Positions 45,271 to 54,405 of a stretch of DNA of 64,000 nucleotides are shown in pieces. The notes under the pieces are model-generated. The model saw only the letters and a program-made list of their open reading frames with translations. It was not told where the DNA came from and made no database searches. Both the position numbers and the translations under genes were made by a program. The DNA is from an uncultured Clostridium sp. (GTDB lineage Bacteria; Bacillota; Clostridia; Lachnospirales; Lachnospiraceae): positions 124,001 through 188,000 of the forward strand of contig CAMWYJ010000001.1 in NCBI GenBank assembly GCA_947178445.1, written 5' to 3'. The first letter of the stretch is position 1; each line of letters starts with the position of its first letter.

Positions 45271-46722
45271 TTAATAGCCTAAAATCTTATCATATAACTG
45301 CATGTATTTAACAGCAGACTTATCCCATGAAAAATCAGCCTTCATACCTCTTAATACCATCTTATTCCAATCATCTCTGTGATCGTAATAGATTTCCTTT
45401 GAATAATTGATTACCTTAAGCATCTCGTCTGCATTATAATTTGTGAACGAAAATCCAGTTCCCGTGCCCTCATACTCGTTATATGGCTCCACAGTATCCT
45501 TAAGTCCGCCTGTCTCCCTGACAATCGGCACCGTGCCATAGCGAAGGGAAATTAACTGTGTCAGTCCACACGGTTCAAACCGTGACGGCATCAGCATTGC
45601 ATCTGCCGCTGCATAAAGCTTATGTGCTCTCTCATCCGAATAAAAAATATTGGCAGACACACGGTCTGAATATACCCACTGATAATGCTTGAACATATTC
45701 TCATACTTCGCTTCACCAGTTCCAATTACTACAAACTGTACATACGGATCTACAATGCCTTCCATTACCCAGTCTATCAAATCCAGTCCCTTCTGGTCTG
45801 TCAAGCGGGAAATAATGGCAATCATATATTTATTCTCATCTACAGGAAGCCCCAGCTCCTTTTGAAGCTCCATCTTATTGGCAGCCTTCCCTTTTTTATA
45901 ATTTCTCACATTGTATTTCTTAAAAATCTTCTCATCCGTATTCGGATTGTATACATCATAGTCAATACCATTTACGATACCGCAAAGCTTTTGGTTATGG
46001 AATCTTAACAAATCATCCAGATTCTCACCGTATTCCGGTGTCTGAATCTCCCCTGCATAGGTATCACTAACGGTTGTGATATAGTCAGAATATACCATAC
46101 CAGCCTTTAACATATTACCATCCTTGAAAAATTCCATACGGTCCGGTGTAAATACATAATCCGGAAGTCCTGAAATATACTTGAATGTCTTCACATCCCA
46201 GATTCCCTGGAATTTTAAATTATGGATTGTCATAACCGTCTTTGTTCCTGCAAAGAATGGATTGTCATGATAAAGGGTTCTCAAATACACCGGAACAAGT
46301 CCTGCCTGCCAGTCATGACAATGAATCACATCCGGCTTGAAATTAATTACAGGCAAAATTGCAAGCGCTGCTTTACTAAAGAATGTAAACTTCTCAATAT
46401 CAAAGCGGATTGTTCCATATGGTGCCCATCCCGAAAAATAATACTCATTATCAATGAAATAATAGGTGATTCCATCTAATTCACATGTCATGATACCAAC
46501 ATGCACATCTGTAAATCTCTGTCCTAAATCCATATAAAAGTGATGTACGTACTGAAACTTTTCTCTATATTCCCACGGAATACAAGTATAATTTGGCATT
46601 ACAACCCTTACATCATACTCATCTTTCGGAAACATCTTAGGCAATGCACCCACAACATCTGCCAATCCCCCCGTTTTAATAAAAGGCACACACTCTGATG
46701 CTACAAATAAAATATTTTTCAT
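45271..46722 (-). CDS. glgA: Glycogen synthase
   Basis: A GT5-family ADP-glucose starch/glycogen synthase of 483 residues. The N-terminal SECVPFIKTGGLADVVGALPK carries the KTGGL nucleotide-sugar loop, followed by HCHDWQAGLVPVYL and, in the C-terminal domain, PSRFEPCGLTQLISLRYGTVPIVRETGGL with the conserved acidic residue. It extends alpha-1,4-glucan chains that GlgB branches. It is upstream of serS and probably co-transcribed. Confidence 0.97.
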   Translation of the reverse strand: MKNILFVASECVPFIKTGGLADVVGALPKMFPKDEYDVRVVMPNYTCIPWEYREKFQYVHHFYMDLGQRFTDVHVGIMTCELDGITYYFIDNEYYFSGWAPYGTIRFDIEKFTFFSKAALAILPVINFKPDVIHCHDWQAGLVPVYLRTLYHDNPFFAGTKTVMTIHNLKFQGIWDVKTFKYISGLPDYVFTPDRMEFFKDGNMLKAGMVYSDYITTVSDTYAGEIQTPEYGENLDDLLRFHNQKLCGIVNGIDYDVYNPNTDEKIFKKYNVRNYKKGKAANKMELQKELGLPVDENKYMIAIISRLTDQKGLDLIDWVMEGIVDPYVQFVVIGTGEAKYENMFKHYQWVYSDRVSANIFYSDERAHKLYAAADAMLMPSRFEPCGLTQLISLRYGTVPIVRETGGLKDTVEPYNEYEGTGTGFSFTNYNADEMLKVINYSKEIYYDHRDDWNKMVLRGMKADFSWDKSAVKYMQLYDKILGY

Positions 46723-46880
46723 AACTAATTCCCTCCAATACTATTTCGTTGCAAAATACATACCGGAACATGTCCGATTCGTTCTGCAAAACAACAAAAT
46801 GCCTTCCACTATTATACCCTTTTTTCCAGATTCTGTCTATGAATCCGTCTTATTTTTCTAAATATCTTTTCTAACTGTTA

Positions 46881-47483
46881 CTATTTCAGCTCATCCAACG
46901 TTTTCCTGTAAGCACCACCAAAATCTCTTAAAAAGTCCCTCACCTCTGGCAAATCCATCTCGTTAAGCTTCTCATATGTAGCAGCCATTGCACTGGAAAA
47001 CTCCCTGTTTCCTGCTTTTTCCTCTTCAATACACTTGATATAGGCAGAAAGCCGGTCCGCAGCTTTCACAATTTTTTGTAAATATTCATCCTCTTCTGAC
47101 GGAAATAATATCTTTTCATATTCTTTGCGCAGATAGTCCGGCAACATGAGTAAAAGCTCCTTTGCAGCCTGCACCTCCACATTCTTATACGCTTCCTTTG
47201 TATCTTTATTGTAATATTTGATCGGGGTTGGCATATCTCCGGTAATGATTTCCGTACAGTCATGATACATCCCGATCAATGCTGCTTTTTCTGCATTTAA
47301 ATGCTTTCCGTATTTACAATTTCCAATCAGTGCCAACGCATGAGCCAGCATTCCCACTTCCAGGGAATGTTCACTGATATTTTCCGGATAAGAGTTACGC
47401 ATAAGTGCCCATCGGTTAATATACTTCATTCGTGACATCATCGCAAAAAAAGAACTATTATATTCCTTATATTCGTTTTCCAT
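46881..47483 (-). CDS. HD-domain 5'-deoxynucleotidase, YfbR-like
   Basis: A 200-residue HD phosphohydrolase of the YfbR type, which removes phosphate from deoxyribonucleoside 5'-monophosphates. Metal ligands appear as ISEHSLEV, GMYHDCTEIITGD and the distal KAADRLSAYIKC. FFAMMSRMKYINRWALMRNSYPENISEHS matches the family substrate segment. The start at MENEYKE follows TTAGGAGGGAAA. It is the last gene of a leftward trio with a DnaJ-domain protein and a DUF5685-like protein. Confidence 0.92.
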   Translation of the reverse strand: MENEYKEYNSSFFAMMSRMKYINRWALMRNSYPENISEHSLEVGMLAHALALIGNCKYGKHLNAEKAALIGMYHDCTEIITGDMPTPIKYYNKDTKEAYKNVEVQAAKELLLMLPDYLRKEYEKILFPSEEDEYLQKIVKAADRLSAYIKCIEEEKAGNREFSSAMAATYEKLNEMDLPEVRDFLRDFGGAYRKTLDELK

Positions 47484-47491
47484 TTTCCCTC

Positions 47492-48151
47492 CTAACAACA
47501 AAATCTTCCTCCACAACACAAATTACATATCATATTTGCCAGACATAATTTGAGACAAAAATCAGAACCATTCGTCATTGGCATACCATAAAAATCTCCC
47601 TGGCTTTCATACCACCGCCCACCGTTTTGAAGCATCTGATAAAACTGACGGTACCGTAGATTACCAGGCTCCATCCGCATAGCAACCTGAATATGCCCTA
47701 AGGCTGTTTCCTGATTTCCGATTCCATTATTTGCAATTGCAGATATATAATACCATCTTCCGCTTCGATTCTCAATATTCCCCAACACATTCAGTGCTGA
47801 TTGATAATCTCCACTGCACACATAGGTATAAGCTGCATTTAGATAGGAATCTTCTTTATCCTCTTCATGAGACGTACCCTTCCTGCCTGTAGCGCTGCCA
47901 AAGCCTCCGAAACCGGAATACTTTTCATATCCACCATAGCCTCCATATCCAAACCCACCATTAACCTTTCCATCCATAATCATCTGATATGCCTGCTGAA
48001 CCTCCTTAAAGCGTTCCTCTGCCTGTTCTTTGTTTGGATTATTCACATTTGCATCCGGGTGATATTTCCGGCTTAAATTCCGATATGCTTTTTTTATCTC
48101 ATCCTCCGTTGCATTGGAAGGAACACCTAATATCTCATATGGATTTTTCAT
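47492..48151 (-). CDS. J-domain protein with cysteine-rich C-terminus
   Basis: A 219-residue protein. Residues 1-65 are a J domain: [24 protein letters not shown] and the catalytic HPD in KYHPDANV, which stimulates DnaK-type chaperones. A Gly/Tyr-rich linker follows, then two tetratricopeptide-like helical hairpins (about 95-170), and the last 20 residues carry a cysteine cluster ending CGGRFCC. There is no zinc-finger domain as in DnaJ itself. It overlaps the upstream gene by 17 bases, so coupling is likely. Confidence 0.92.
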   Translation of the reverse strand: MKNPYEILGVPSNATEDEIKKAYRNLSRKYHPDANVNNPNKEQAEERFKEVQQAYQMIMDGKVNGGFGYGGYGGYEKYSGFGGFGSATGRKGTSHEEDKEDSYLNAAYTYVCSGDYQSALNVLGNIENRSGRWYYISAIANNGIGNQETALGHIQVAMRMEPGNLRYRQFYQMLQNGGRWYESQGDFYGMPMTNGSDFCLKLCLANMICNLCCGGRFCC

Positions 48152-48989
48152 TCATCTGCTCCCTTTCCTTGTTTCTTTCCATTCTCACCTGTTCATATCT
48201 GGTCCACACACCGGAATAAATAATATTCCGCAAAATGCCTGCATTTTTTAATACCGGAAGTTTTTCAAATTCCTTCGCAAATTCCGCCGCTGCCATCACC
48301 AACAGTTGTTTTACATAATCATCAAATCCCAATGTTTTCTCTTTGTTCATAAAAGCATTAAAGCATTTTTTCTCCCTGTCATGCTTTAAATCATCATAGG
48401 AATCTAAAATATAGATGAATTTTCCCATATAAAATCCCATCCGGCGAAGGCCCATCTGCCATTCATCTTCCTTCATCACAAAAATTTCTTCCAACAAATG
48501 TCCAAAACAGCCAGACAAGCTGTCAATGTCATATGAATTCATTTTCTCAAGTTCCGAAAGCTCTCTTATATATTTCTCAACTGCCTCTGCTTGCCTGGTA
48601 TACTGTTTCTTTATTTTACAAACGGCTTTATCAAGACTTTTCCCATAACATACCCTGACAAAGCTTTTCTCATCTGCAATATCATCCCTGCACTTATACC
48701 AGGAAAGCAGTATTGTCATATCAGCTGTATACGAAAACAAAGCATTTTTCCGTACCGCATGCTTTCGAAACGGATGCACCATACACCTTTGACGTTCTAT
48801 TATTTCCTCTGGCTCATACAGCCCTGCTAACAATATTATAAGAAAGGTCAGATCATAACTCAATGACAACTGTCCCTTTCGCCCATAACATTGTTTCAAC
48901 TCCCTGCACAATCCACAATAATAAGAACGGTACTCTTCCATTTCCCGCATCTTTAATTCAGACTCATTAACCACTATATATCCAAACAT
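48135..48989 (-). CDS. DUF5685-like protein
   Basis: A 284-residue, mainly helical protein. The start [36 protein letters not shown], with the CGLC pair, and [18 protein letters not shown] are typical of the Firmicutes family I know as DUF5685 (from memory). Further features are a HPFRKH segment and [14 protein letters not shown], an aspartate-rich helix similar in look to prenyl-transferase or haem-copper helices, though no such role is shown. It is the first gene of the operon with the J-domain protein. Function unknown. Confidence 0.85.
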   Translation of the reverse strand: MFGYIVVNESELKMREMEEYRSYYCGLCRELKQCYGRKGQLSLSYDLTFLIILLAGLYEPEEIIERQRCMVHPFRKHAVRKNALFSYTADMTILLSWYKCRDDIADEKSFVRVCYGKSLDKAVCKIKKQYTRQAEAVEKYIRELSELEKMNSYDIDSLSGCFGHLLEEIFVMKEDEWQMGLRRMGFYMGKFIYILDSYDDLKHDREKKCFNAFMNKEKTLGFDDYVKQLLVMAAAEFAKEFEKLPVLKNAGILRNIIYSGVWTRYEQVRMERNKEREQMNEKSI

Positions 48990-49104
48990 ACTAACTCCGT
49001 TTCCTAAAGTGATGATGGTATTTCGGACAAGTGACCATAATCCTTCCCTTACCTGCAGGAATACGGATTTTTTGCCTCTTATCCCTTTGTTACCTTAGAA
49101 AAAT

Positions 49105-49145
49105 ACAAAGCCCAGAATCTCGATTTTCAAGATTCTGGGCTTTGT
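49105..49145 (-). terminator. Terminator of the interrupted tRNA gene
   Basis: A perfect 16-bp stem (49105-49120 with 49130-49145), 9-base loop, followed on the minus strand by ATTTTTC. It begins 9 bases after the end of the tRNA remnant and is the original tRNA terminator on the chromosomal side. Confidence 0.85.
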
Positions 49146-49154
49146 AAAACAATA

Positions 49155-49177
49155 AGCGCGAGACGGGGATCGAACCC
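49155..49177 (-). other. 3' fragment of a tRNA gene: attachment site of the conjugative element
   Basis: The minus strand reads GGG-TTCGATC-CCCGT-CTCGCGC-T here, that is part of the T stem, a T loop, the 3' T stem, the 3' acceptor strand and discriminator U. The 5' part of the tRNA is missing; the sequence diverges inside the T stem at 49178. This is what remains when an element integrates into a tRNA 3' end. U73 and the acceptor strand suggest tRNA-Gly, but tRNA-Cys cannot be excluded. The integrase gene starts 90 bases away. Confidence 0.75.
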
Positions 49178-49265
49178 AAAACATAAATGCGCTAATTCCT
49201 TATATTATCTACATTTTTTCAAGCCCTTTGCAATAATTCTTGTCAATCTTTTTAGTATTTCATTG

Positions 49266-50567
49266 TCAAACTACCTGTTGCATTTTCTGCCGCTGCTCTT
49301 CAATAGATTCTTTACTTGCCAAAATATAATTATTCAATGTCGTAGATATCTCACTATGTCCAAGATACTCTGCAATTTGTGCTAGTTCAATATCCGGCAG
49401 TGAATTTAATTCACTGGCAAAAGATTTCCGGATTCGATGTGTGTTAAACCCATCTACATGTGATTTCTCGCACATAACTGCTAATGTTCTCCGAAGACTT
49501 TCTGCTTTTCCAACAACATCGCTGCCATCATAACACAAATATTTACTTTTGTAACCCTTTTCTTTTCGATAGTCCATTAGTATATTTAGAATGTCCTGCG
49601 CTCTTTGCGTAAGCGGTATTTCCCGAATACCATTTCTGGTCTTAGGAGAACCTTCCTTATATATACTACCTGGCACACAATCACCTGACTGATTTCTTTT
49701 TTTACATTTCTTGACTGTCCTTCTGATCAATACAACCTTTCTGTCCCAATCAATATCTTCGGTAGTCAAAGCTGCCAGCTCCCCTATCCGAAGCCCTAAA
49801 GAAAAATTCAAAAGAATACATAAAACATTTGCGTACTTAATTGGATACTTGTGTTCTTCTACCATGGATTCATACAATTTCGCCTGGTCGGTCTTCGGAA
49901 CTGCATATTCTCTCTTTTTTACAGAGTATATCTTTCCTTTGGGAATCTTTCTCTTGATCTTATCCCAATCTATAACAGGCGCATTATTGGAAAAATCAAA
50001 CTCTTCATCATAGACAAAATCAATTACCGCCTTAATGATGTGTTTAATCCTCTGCCATTCTCTATTTGTAATAGCTTCATGTTCCTTGATAATACCCATA
50101 AAAAAAGTATATACATCCTTTGTTGTCAGTTTGCGGATATCAACATTTGTTAATACACTTTCTAAAAAGTACTTGTTAAATGTATTTTCCTCACGGTCTA
50201 CTGTCTGAGGTTGAACAACCTCCATCAGCAGTCTGTAATTCCGATATCGGTAAAAGCAGTTGATAAATGCATATTTGCTTTTACATTTTTTCTTTGTCGT
50301 CGATTCCTTTTCGTTACAACTTTGTTCATACTGGTATTCCAGCTCGTTTGCTTTTGTTATTGCTTCGTATTCTGTTTTACCATAACAAGCTTTATATTCA
50401 GATCCCAGTTTCGCATTACATTGATATCTTCCGTCCTTGCGTAATGTCGCTTTCCTCTTTCGACCCATAGTCTTATACATTTCAGTTTCCCAATCACACG
50501 GTATATTGATTTTACTCCGTTGATTTTTATAGGTCAAATCAGGGGGAAGCACATTTTCTTCCTTCAT
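49266..50567 (-). CDS. Tyrosine recombinase/integrase
   Basis: The integrase of the element, about 433 residues. An Arg/Lys-rich N-terminal arm-binding part with KDGRYQCNAKLG is followed by a core-binding domain and a catalytic domain with the conserved residues in GLRIGELAALT (Arg), THRIRKSFAS (His-x-x-Arg), YLGHSEISTT (His) and the nucleophile in LNNYILAS (Tyr). The start at MKEENV follows AGGGGTGATGAA. It lies next to the tRNA remnant, its likely target. No excisionase gene is recognisable upstream. Confidence 0.96.
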   Translation of the reverse strand: MKEENVLPPDLTYKNQRSKINIPCDWETEMYKTMGRKRKATLRKDGRYQCNAKLGSEYKACYGKTEYEAITKANELEYQYEQSCNEKESTTKKKCKSKYAFINCFYRYRNYRLLMEVVQPQTVDREENTFNKYFLESVLTNVDIRKLTTKDVYTFFMGIIKEHEAITNREWQRIKHIIKAVIDFVYDEEFDFSNNAPVIDWDKIKRKIPKGKIYSVKKREYAVPKTDQAKLYESMVEEHKYPIKYANVLCILLNFSLGLRIGELAALTTEDIDWDRKVVLIRRTVKKCKKRNQSGDCVPGSIYKEGSPKTRNGIREIPLTQRAQDILNILMDYRKEKGYKSKYLCYDGSDVVGKAESLRRTLAVMCEKSHVDGFNTHRIRKSFASELNSLPDIELAQIAEYLGHSEISTTLNNYILASKESIEEQRQKMQQVV

Positions 50568-51047
50568 TTCATCACCCCTAAAAGTCTTAGCATAAAAAAT
50601 ATTCAACAACCAGCATTACTGCTCTCCCAGTTTTTAACTCTCCCGATGCCTTCGTGCCCGGGTACCACACTGTTTCCTTTTCCCATCCGGTAGACGGTAC
50701 GTCCGTCTGGATCCAATGCTCAGGTAGGTGCGCTATTTTTGCTCATAGCTTATGCTATATCACCGCAAAACCGCAGTTGTCTCATATATATTCAGTTGTC
50801 AGGTACACGCTTATTCACATACCAATGCTTTCAGTTATGCTTTGGGCAATATACATATATTGCTGCTTCGCCTGCAGCTTCACTGCATATTATCTTATCA
50901 GAAAATTCTTATGTAAAAAATTCTCTGATAAGATAATACTATTTAGTTATTTTTATAAATTAATCAGTTTTAATATACATCTATTTTATCATATTGTCAA
51001 ATAATTAATACTAAATATGTTAAAATATAAAAAAACGAGGTAATGCT
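50568..51047. other. Divergent control region between integrase and Xre regulator
   Basis: This 480-base gap holds no gene I can support. It contains a short dyad, AGACGG-N5-CCGTCT (50692-50708), and a perfect 15-bp inverted repeat at 50888-50938. It must contain the promoters of both divergent genes and may contain recombinase arm or excisionase sites. Confidence 0.6.
50888..50938. repeat. 15-bp perfect inverted repeat with 21-base loop
   Basis: Arms 50888-50902 and 50924-50938 are exact complements, AT-rich with TATCTTATCAGA cores. No T-run follows, so it is not a clear terminator. It could be an operator for the Xre protein or a recombination-related structure. Confidence 0.75.
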
Positions 51048-51410
51048 ATGTTTAAACGAATACGGGACTTACGTGAAGATCACGATTACACACAAAAAGA
51101 AGTCGCAAATAAATTAAATATGTCGCCTCCACAATACCAGCGGTATGAGTCCGGTGTTGTGACACCACCAATTGATGTTCTGGTTTTTCTTGCAGATTTA
51201 TATAATGTATCTGTTGACTATCTTGTTGACCGAACCAATATAAAAGATATGTTTCAGAAAAATTATGAAAGTGAGCCTGCAGATATCAAACGCTGCATAA
51301 CTTATTTTCGCGAATTAGAAATACAAAATAAGGATATTATTATGGGCACCATGGCATCCTTGGTTAAAGAACAAAATGCTACAAAGTCAAAGAAAAAAAA
51401 TATCGGTTAG
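51048..51410 (+). CDS. Xre-family transcriptional regulator
   Basis: A 120-residue protein with an N-terminal lambda-repressor-like helix-turn-helix (residues 1-60): FKRIRDLREDHDYTQKEVANKLNMSPPQYQRYESGVVTPPIDVLVFLADLYNVSVDYLVDRT. The C-terminal half is helical and probably dimerises. The start follows CGAGG. It diverges from the integrase and is followed by a terminator, so it probably controls the integrase and/or its own promoter. Confidence 0.95.
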   Translation: MFKRIRDLREDHDYTQKEVANKLNMSPPQYQRYESGVVTPPIDVLVFLADLYNVSVDYLVDRTNIKDMFQKNYESEPADIKRCITYFRELEIQNKDIIMGTMASLVKEQNATKSKKKNIG

Positions 51411-51424
51411 AAGAAAATATAATT

Positions 51425-51458
51425 TATATATCCCTTGATGATGAGGGATATATATTTT
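51425..51458 (+). terminator. Terminator after the Xre regulator gene
   Basis: An 11-bp stem (51425-51435 with 51444-51454) followed by TTTT, 15 bases after the stop. Confidence 0.65.
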
Positions 51459-51534
51459 AAGCATATGAACTATTTTCTAAATATTATATAAAAAGATATA
51501 ACATTTTCGAAAAAAAAACGGAGGACATGTATTT

Positions 51535-52986
51535 ATGAGTATTACTAATTATTTATCAACAAAAAGACTTTACCAAACTTCTAACGAATATGAAAAGTTT
51601 GATCAAAGAACTGATTTCCAAAAAGATTATCATTCCATTATATCCAGTTCCGCTTTTAGACGTTTACAGGACAAAACCCAGGTTTTTCCTCTTGATAAAA
51701 GTGATTATGTTCGTACTCGTCTAACCCATTCACTAGAAGTCGCTTCGATTGGTCGTTCATTAGTACAATCTTCCTGCAAATATTTTTCATTTAAAAATTA
51801 CCCTACAAATGAGGAATTAAAACTCACAAAAAACGAAAATGACATATCTGATATCATTCAATGCGCTGGACTATTACACGATATTGGTAATCCTCCTTTC
51901 GGACATTTTGGAGAAGACGTAATTGGCAAATGGTTTGAAACAAACCTTAAAATTATTGAAAAAAATAGTAATATACAGCTTACAGAACAAATGAAACAAG
52001 ATTTAATCCATTTTGAAGGCAATGCTCAAGCATTGCGAATTATAATACGTCTTCAAAATATAAGCAAAAATTCTTCCAGTAATTTAACATCTGCTGTTAT
52101 TAATTCCATTATCAAATACCCTATTCCTTCTACCCAGGTACAAAAGGATGGAGATGTTTCGTATTATCACAAATTTGGATATTTTTCATCTGAAGAATTT
52201 TGGATAAAAAAGCTAATCAAAAATACAGGCTATGACCAAAAACGTTGTCCCCTTACATATATCCTTGAAGCTGCTGATGATATTGCGTATCGCATGGCAG
52301 ATCTCGATGATGCTTTTAAAAAGGGACTTATCACATACAGACAATTATATTATGAATTAGAAAACAACAATTATCTTGATTTTTCAGATTCGGATAAATA
52401 CAAACACCTTCAAATGTCATATGAAGAATTTTCAAGTCCGAAAGATTGTACTTCTGCATCTAAAGAAAGTGATTTATTAAAATACTGGTTAAACGGAGTA
52501 CAATCTAAATTAATTGCTGCTGCTACATACACTTTTACATTCAACTTTGATGAGATATTACAGGGAACATATCCGAATGATTTATTTGATAATTCTCACT
52601 CACACTATTTGATACGCTTTTTAAAAGATATTGCTGTGAAATACATTTTTGACTCGCCAGAGCTTTTAAAATTAGAAGTTGCCGCAAGTGAAATCTTACA
52701 ATTTTTATTAGATAAATTTTGCTTTGCAATTATTGATTATAATCCTTTAGATGATACTACACCTGCCAACGGACTAGATAGGAAACTTTGCAATTTAATA
52801 TCTGATAATTATAAAGAAGTTTGCAAAGATGAATTCAATTGGTTGGAAATACAATCTTTTGATGCTGAAACAAAAAAAGCATATCAATTATATTTTAAAT
52901 TTCTTCTGGTGACTGATTTTATTAGCGGTATGACAGACAGTTATGCAAAAAGCTTATATCAGGAATTAAAAGGGTTTTATTTGTAG
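51535..52986 (+). CDS. dGTPase-family dNTP triphosphohydrolase (element cargo)
   Basis: A 483-residue HD-domain protein of the dGTPase family, which cleaves dNTPs to nucleosides and triphosphate. The sequence shows SSAFRRLQDKTQVFPLDKSDYVRTRLTHSLEV (first His), CAGLLHDIGNPPFGHFGE (the HD pair near residue 117), and EAADDIAYRMADLDDA (distal Asp near 245). The start follows CGGAGGAC at about 10 bases. The gene is markedly AT-rich compared with its neighbours. dGTPases of this kind can protect against phage by depleting dNTPs; carriage in the element next to a regulator suggests defence cargo (inference). Confidence 0.94.
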   Translation: MSITNYLSTKRLYQTSNEYEKFDQRTDFQKDYHSIISSSAFRRLQDKTQVFPLDKSDYVRTRLTHSLEVASIGRSLVQSSCKYFSFKNYPTNEELKLTKNENDISDIIQCAGLLHDIGNPPFGHFGEDVIGKWFETNLKIIEKNSNIQLTEQMKQDLIHFEGNAQALRIIIRLQNISKNSSSNLTSAVINSIIKYPIPSTQVQKDGDVSYYHKFGYFSSEEFWIKKLIKNTGYDQKRCPLTYILEAADDIAYRMADLDDAFKKGLITYRQLYYELENNNYLDFSDSDKYKHLQMSYEEFSSPKDCTSASKESDLLKYWLNGVQSKLIAAATYTFTFNFDEILQGTYPNDLFDNSHSHYLIRFLKDIAVKYIFDSPELLKLEVAASEILQFLLDKFCFAIIDYNPLDDTTPANGLDRKLCNLISDNYKEVCKDEFNWLEIQSFDAETKKAYQLYFKFLLVTDFISGMTDSYAKSLYQELKGFYL

Positions 52987-53074
52987 AGACTAATATATAT
53001 TAACTCATTCTAATATTACTTCTTTTTCAATAACCTTATCGTATAGATAGGGTGCAATTTTTGCAAAAGCAGTC

Positions 53075-53971
53075 TTAAATGCGCAGGATTTCTCTGATTA
53101 CTTTCTGAATATGGCAAAATTCTTTCCAAAGCGCAGACTTAAAAATCTGGAACAGATTGTTTTGATACAGTCTTTTCCAGATTTTGCCATACACACTATT
53201 TTTCTCCTTGCTCCGTTTTTTATCATGAAAACTTTTTGTAAATTCGCCAAGCAAAACCCCATCCATTACAACTACTTCTTGGCTGCCTGTCGCTGATGCA
53301 GAGCTGCTAGTCTCTTCCTGTTCTAGTTCTTCAGCATGATATACCTTTCCGGTAAGCTGCATCACAAGACCAGCCTGACCATGTAGGACAATCTTTTTTA
53401 TTTTCACCAACCCTTTTTCCCGAAGGGAATTCAGTATACGCTGTAAGGCCCAGCCTTTCACCCCTATTGCTCCCATAAATGCCTGGATGGAATCATATAC
53501 GATGCCCTTTTTATTTGCCCGGTGATAGAGATAAACAAGCAGCAGCTTCTCTCTTGCTGTCAGCTCCATACGGTATATTTTCTGGATCTCATCTATCTTT
53601 CGTATCTGCCTGTCCGGGATATTGAAAGAAGAGGCATTCAATTCCTCATATTCCTGGTCAGAATATTTCATTTTTCCTGGCTTATCTTCCGTGATGCCAA
53701 AATAGAACACATACTGGTTCGTACTCTGCACATGATTATAATAACGGTCTTTCCGGATGATGTAACCGGCACGTTCCAGTTTCCGCATATTGTACTGCAC
53801 TGTGCGCCTGCAGACTCCCAGTGCTTTTGCTATCGTATCAACGGAAGGAAAACACTGCTCTTTGTTGGATTTATGTACCAGATACTGTAGAAGGGCAATC
53901 GTTCCTTTCTTCAGCTCCGGATCTTTATATGCTGCATGTAATAGATCATATTTTGTCTCAAATCTTTGCAT
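53075..53971 (-). CDS. Replication-initiator-like protein with two winged-helix domains
   Basis: A 298-residue protein. Residues 1-85 form a winged helix: KGTIALLQYLVHKSNKEQCFPSVDTIAKALGVCRRTVQYNMRKLERAGYIIRK, and a second similar unit follows at about 128-200, with LTAREKLLLVYLYHRANKKGI and GVKGWALQRILNSLREKGLVKI. This arrangement resembles RepA-type initiators and helix-turn-helix proteins common in Clostridia ICEs. The basic C-terminus is variable. The start follows TAGGAGAG and is preceded by an intrinsic terminator in the leader. Confidence 0.85.
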   Translation of the reverse strand: MQRFETKYDLLHAAYKDPELKKGTIALLQYLVHKSNKEQCFPSVDTIAKALGVCRRTVQYNMRKLERAGYIIRKDRYYNHVQSTNQYVFYFGITEDKPGKMKYSDQEYEELNASSFNIPDRQIRKIDEIQKIYRMELTAREKLLLVYLYHRANKKGIVYDSIQAFMGAIGVKGWALQRILNSLREKGLVKIKKIVLHGQAGLVMQLTGKVYHAEELEQEETSSSASATGSQEVVVMDGVLLGEFTKSFHDKKRSKEKNSVYGKIWKRLYQNNLFQIFKSALWKEFCHIQKVIREILRI

Positions 53972-53986
53972 AATTACTCTCCTATC

Positions 53987-54010
53987 AAAAAAACTCCGGC
54001 TACCCGGAGT
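53987..54010 (-). terminator. Leader terminator just before the replication-initiator-like gene
   Basis: A 7-bp stem (54004-54010 with 53993-53999), loop of 4, followed on the minus strand by a run of seven T that ends about 15 bases before the start codon. It lies between any upstream promoter and the ribosome-binding site, so it is a candidate attenuator. Confidence 0.7.
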
Positions 54011-54175
54011 ACAAATTTTTTTATTTCTCTATATTTTTCATTTTCATATTGCCTTTTGTAAATAATTATGCTATTCTAGCTATACCATAGTTTTATGTTG
54101 GAAAGCAGATAACATATTATTTGTTTTCTGGCAGCAAAGGAGCTATCCATTAAATGAATAGCTCTTGAGTGATTA

Positions 54176-54215
54176 AAATCCGCTTCGGTTCTGCAAAATT
54201 GTGAGCGGATTTTTT
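54176..54215. terminator. Bidirectional terminator
   Basis: A 9-bp stem (54176-54184 with 54204-54212) flanked by A and T runs. It separates the replication gene leader from the toxin-antitoxin locus. A further small hairpin with GAGCTAT/ATAGCTC arms lies at about 54140-54165. Confidence 0.65.
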
Positions 54216-54277
54216 ATGCTTTTTTACTCATCTTCACTTTTTACCGGATGTAGTATAAAAAACTTATTCGATATTCC

Positions 54278-54306
54278 TTGATTTACAATTTAAGCAATGT
54301 TATAAT
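54278..54306 (+). promoter_or_regulatory. Promoter of the predicted antitoxin RNA
   Basis: TTGATT (54278-54283), exactly 17 bases, then a perfect TATAAT (54301-54306). No open reading frame follows, only a short transcript ending at the terminator at 54356-54400. Confidence 0.75.
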
Positions 54307-54312
54307 AATCAT

Positions 54313-54405
54313 ACAAAAAGAGCAACCGCCCACAAAGTGGTTAGCCTTAGGGGTAAAAAATACCTACCTGTACCGGCCAAGTAACAAGGTAGGTATTTTT
54401 ATTTT
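54313..54405 (+). ncRNA. Predicted antisense RNA antitoxin of a type I toxin-antitoxin pair
   Basis: Starting from the promoter above, a transcript of about 90 nt would contain a CCGCCCAC-AAAG-TGGTT hairpin and end at a 14-bp stem (54356-54369 with 54387-54400). Its 3' end overlaps the stop codon and 3' end of the toxin message on the other strand. The layout matches txpA/RatA-type loci in Firmicutes, where the RNA blocks and destabilises toxin mRNA. The start and end are inferred. Confidence 0.7.
54356..54400. terminator. Shared terminator of toxin mRNA and antitoxin RNA
   Basis: A perfect 14-bp stem (AAAAATACCTACCT pairing with its complement) with a 17-base loop. A-runs and T-runs on both sides allow it to act in both directions. 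Confidence 0.8.

Noticed and set aside
49155..49230. An intact tRNA gene at the element boundary
   Set aside because: Only the T-arm and acceptor 3' end can be folded; no anticodon or D arm follows on the minus strand.
50654..51004. Rightward 116-residue frame between integrase and Xre regulator
   Set aside because: No good ribosome-binding site, odd composition, and it crosses the inverted repeat; probably control DNA.
54100..54215. A second toxin-antitoxin RNA upstream of the replication gene
   Set aside because: Hairpins are present but no promoter with proper spacing and no short peptide could be found.
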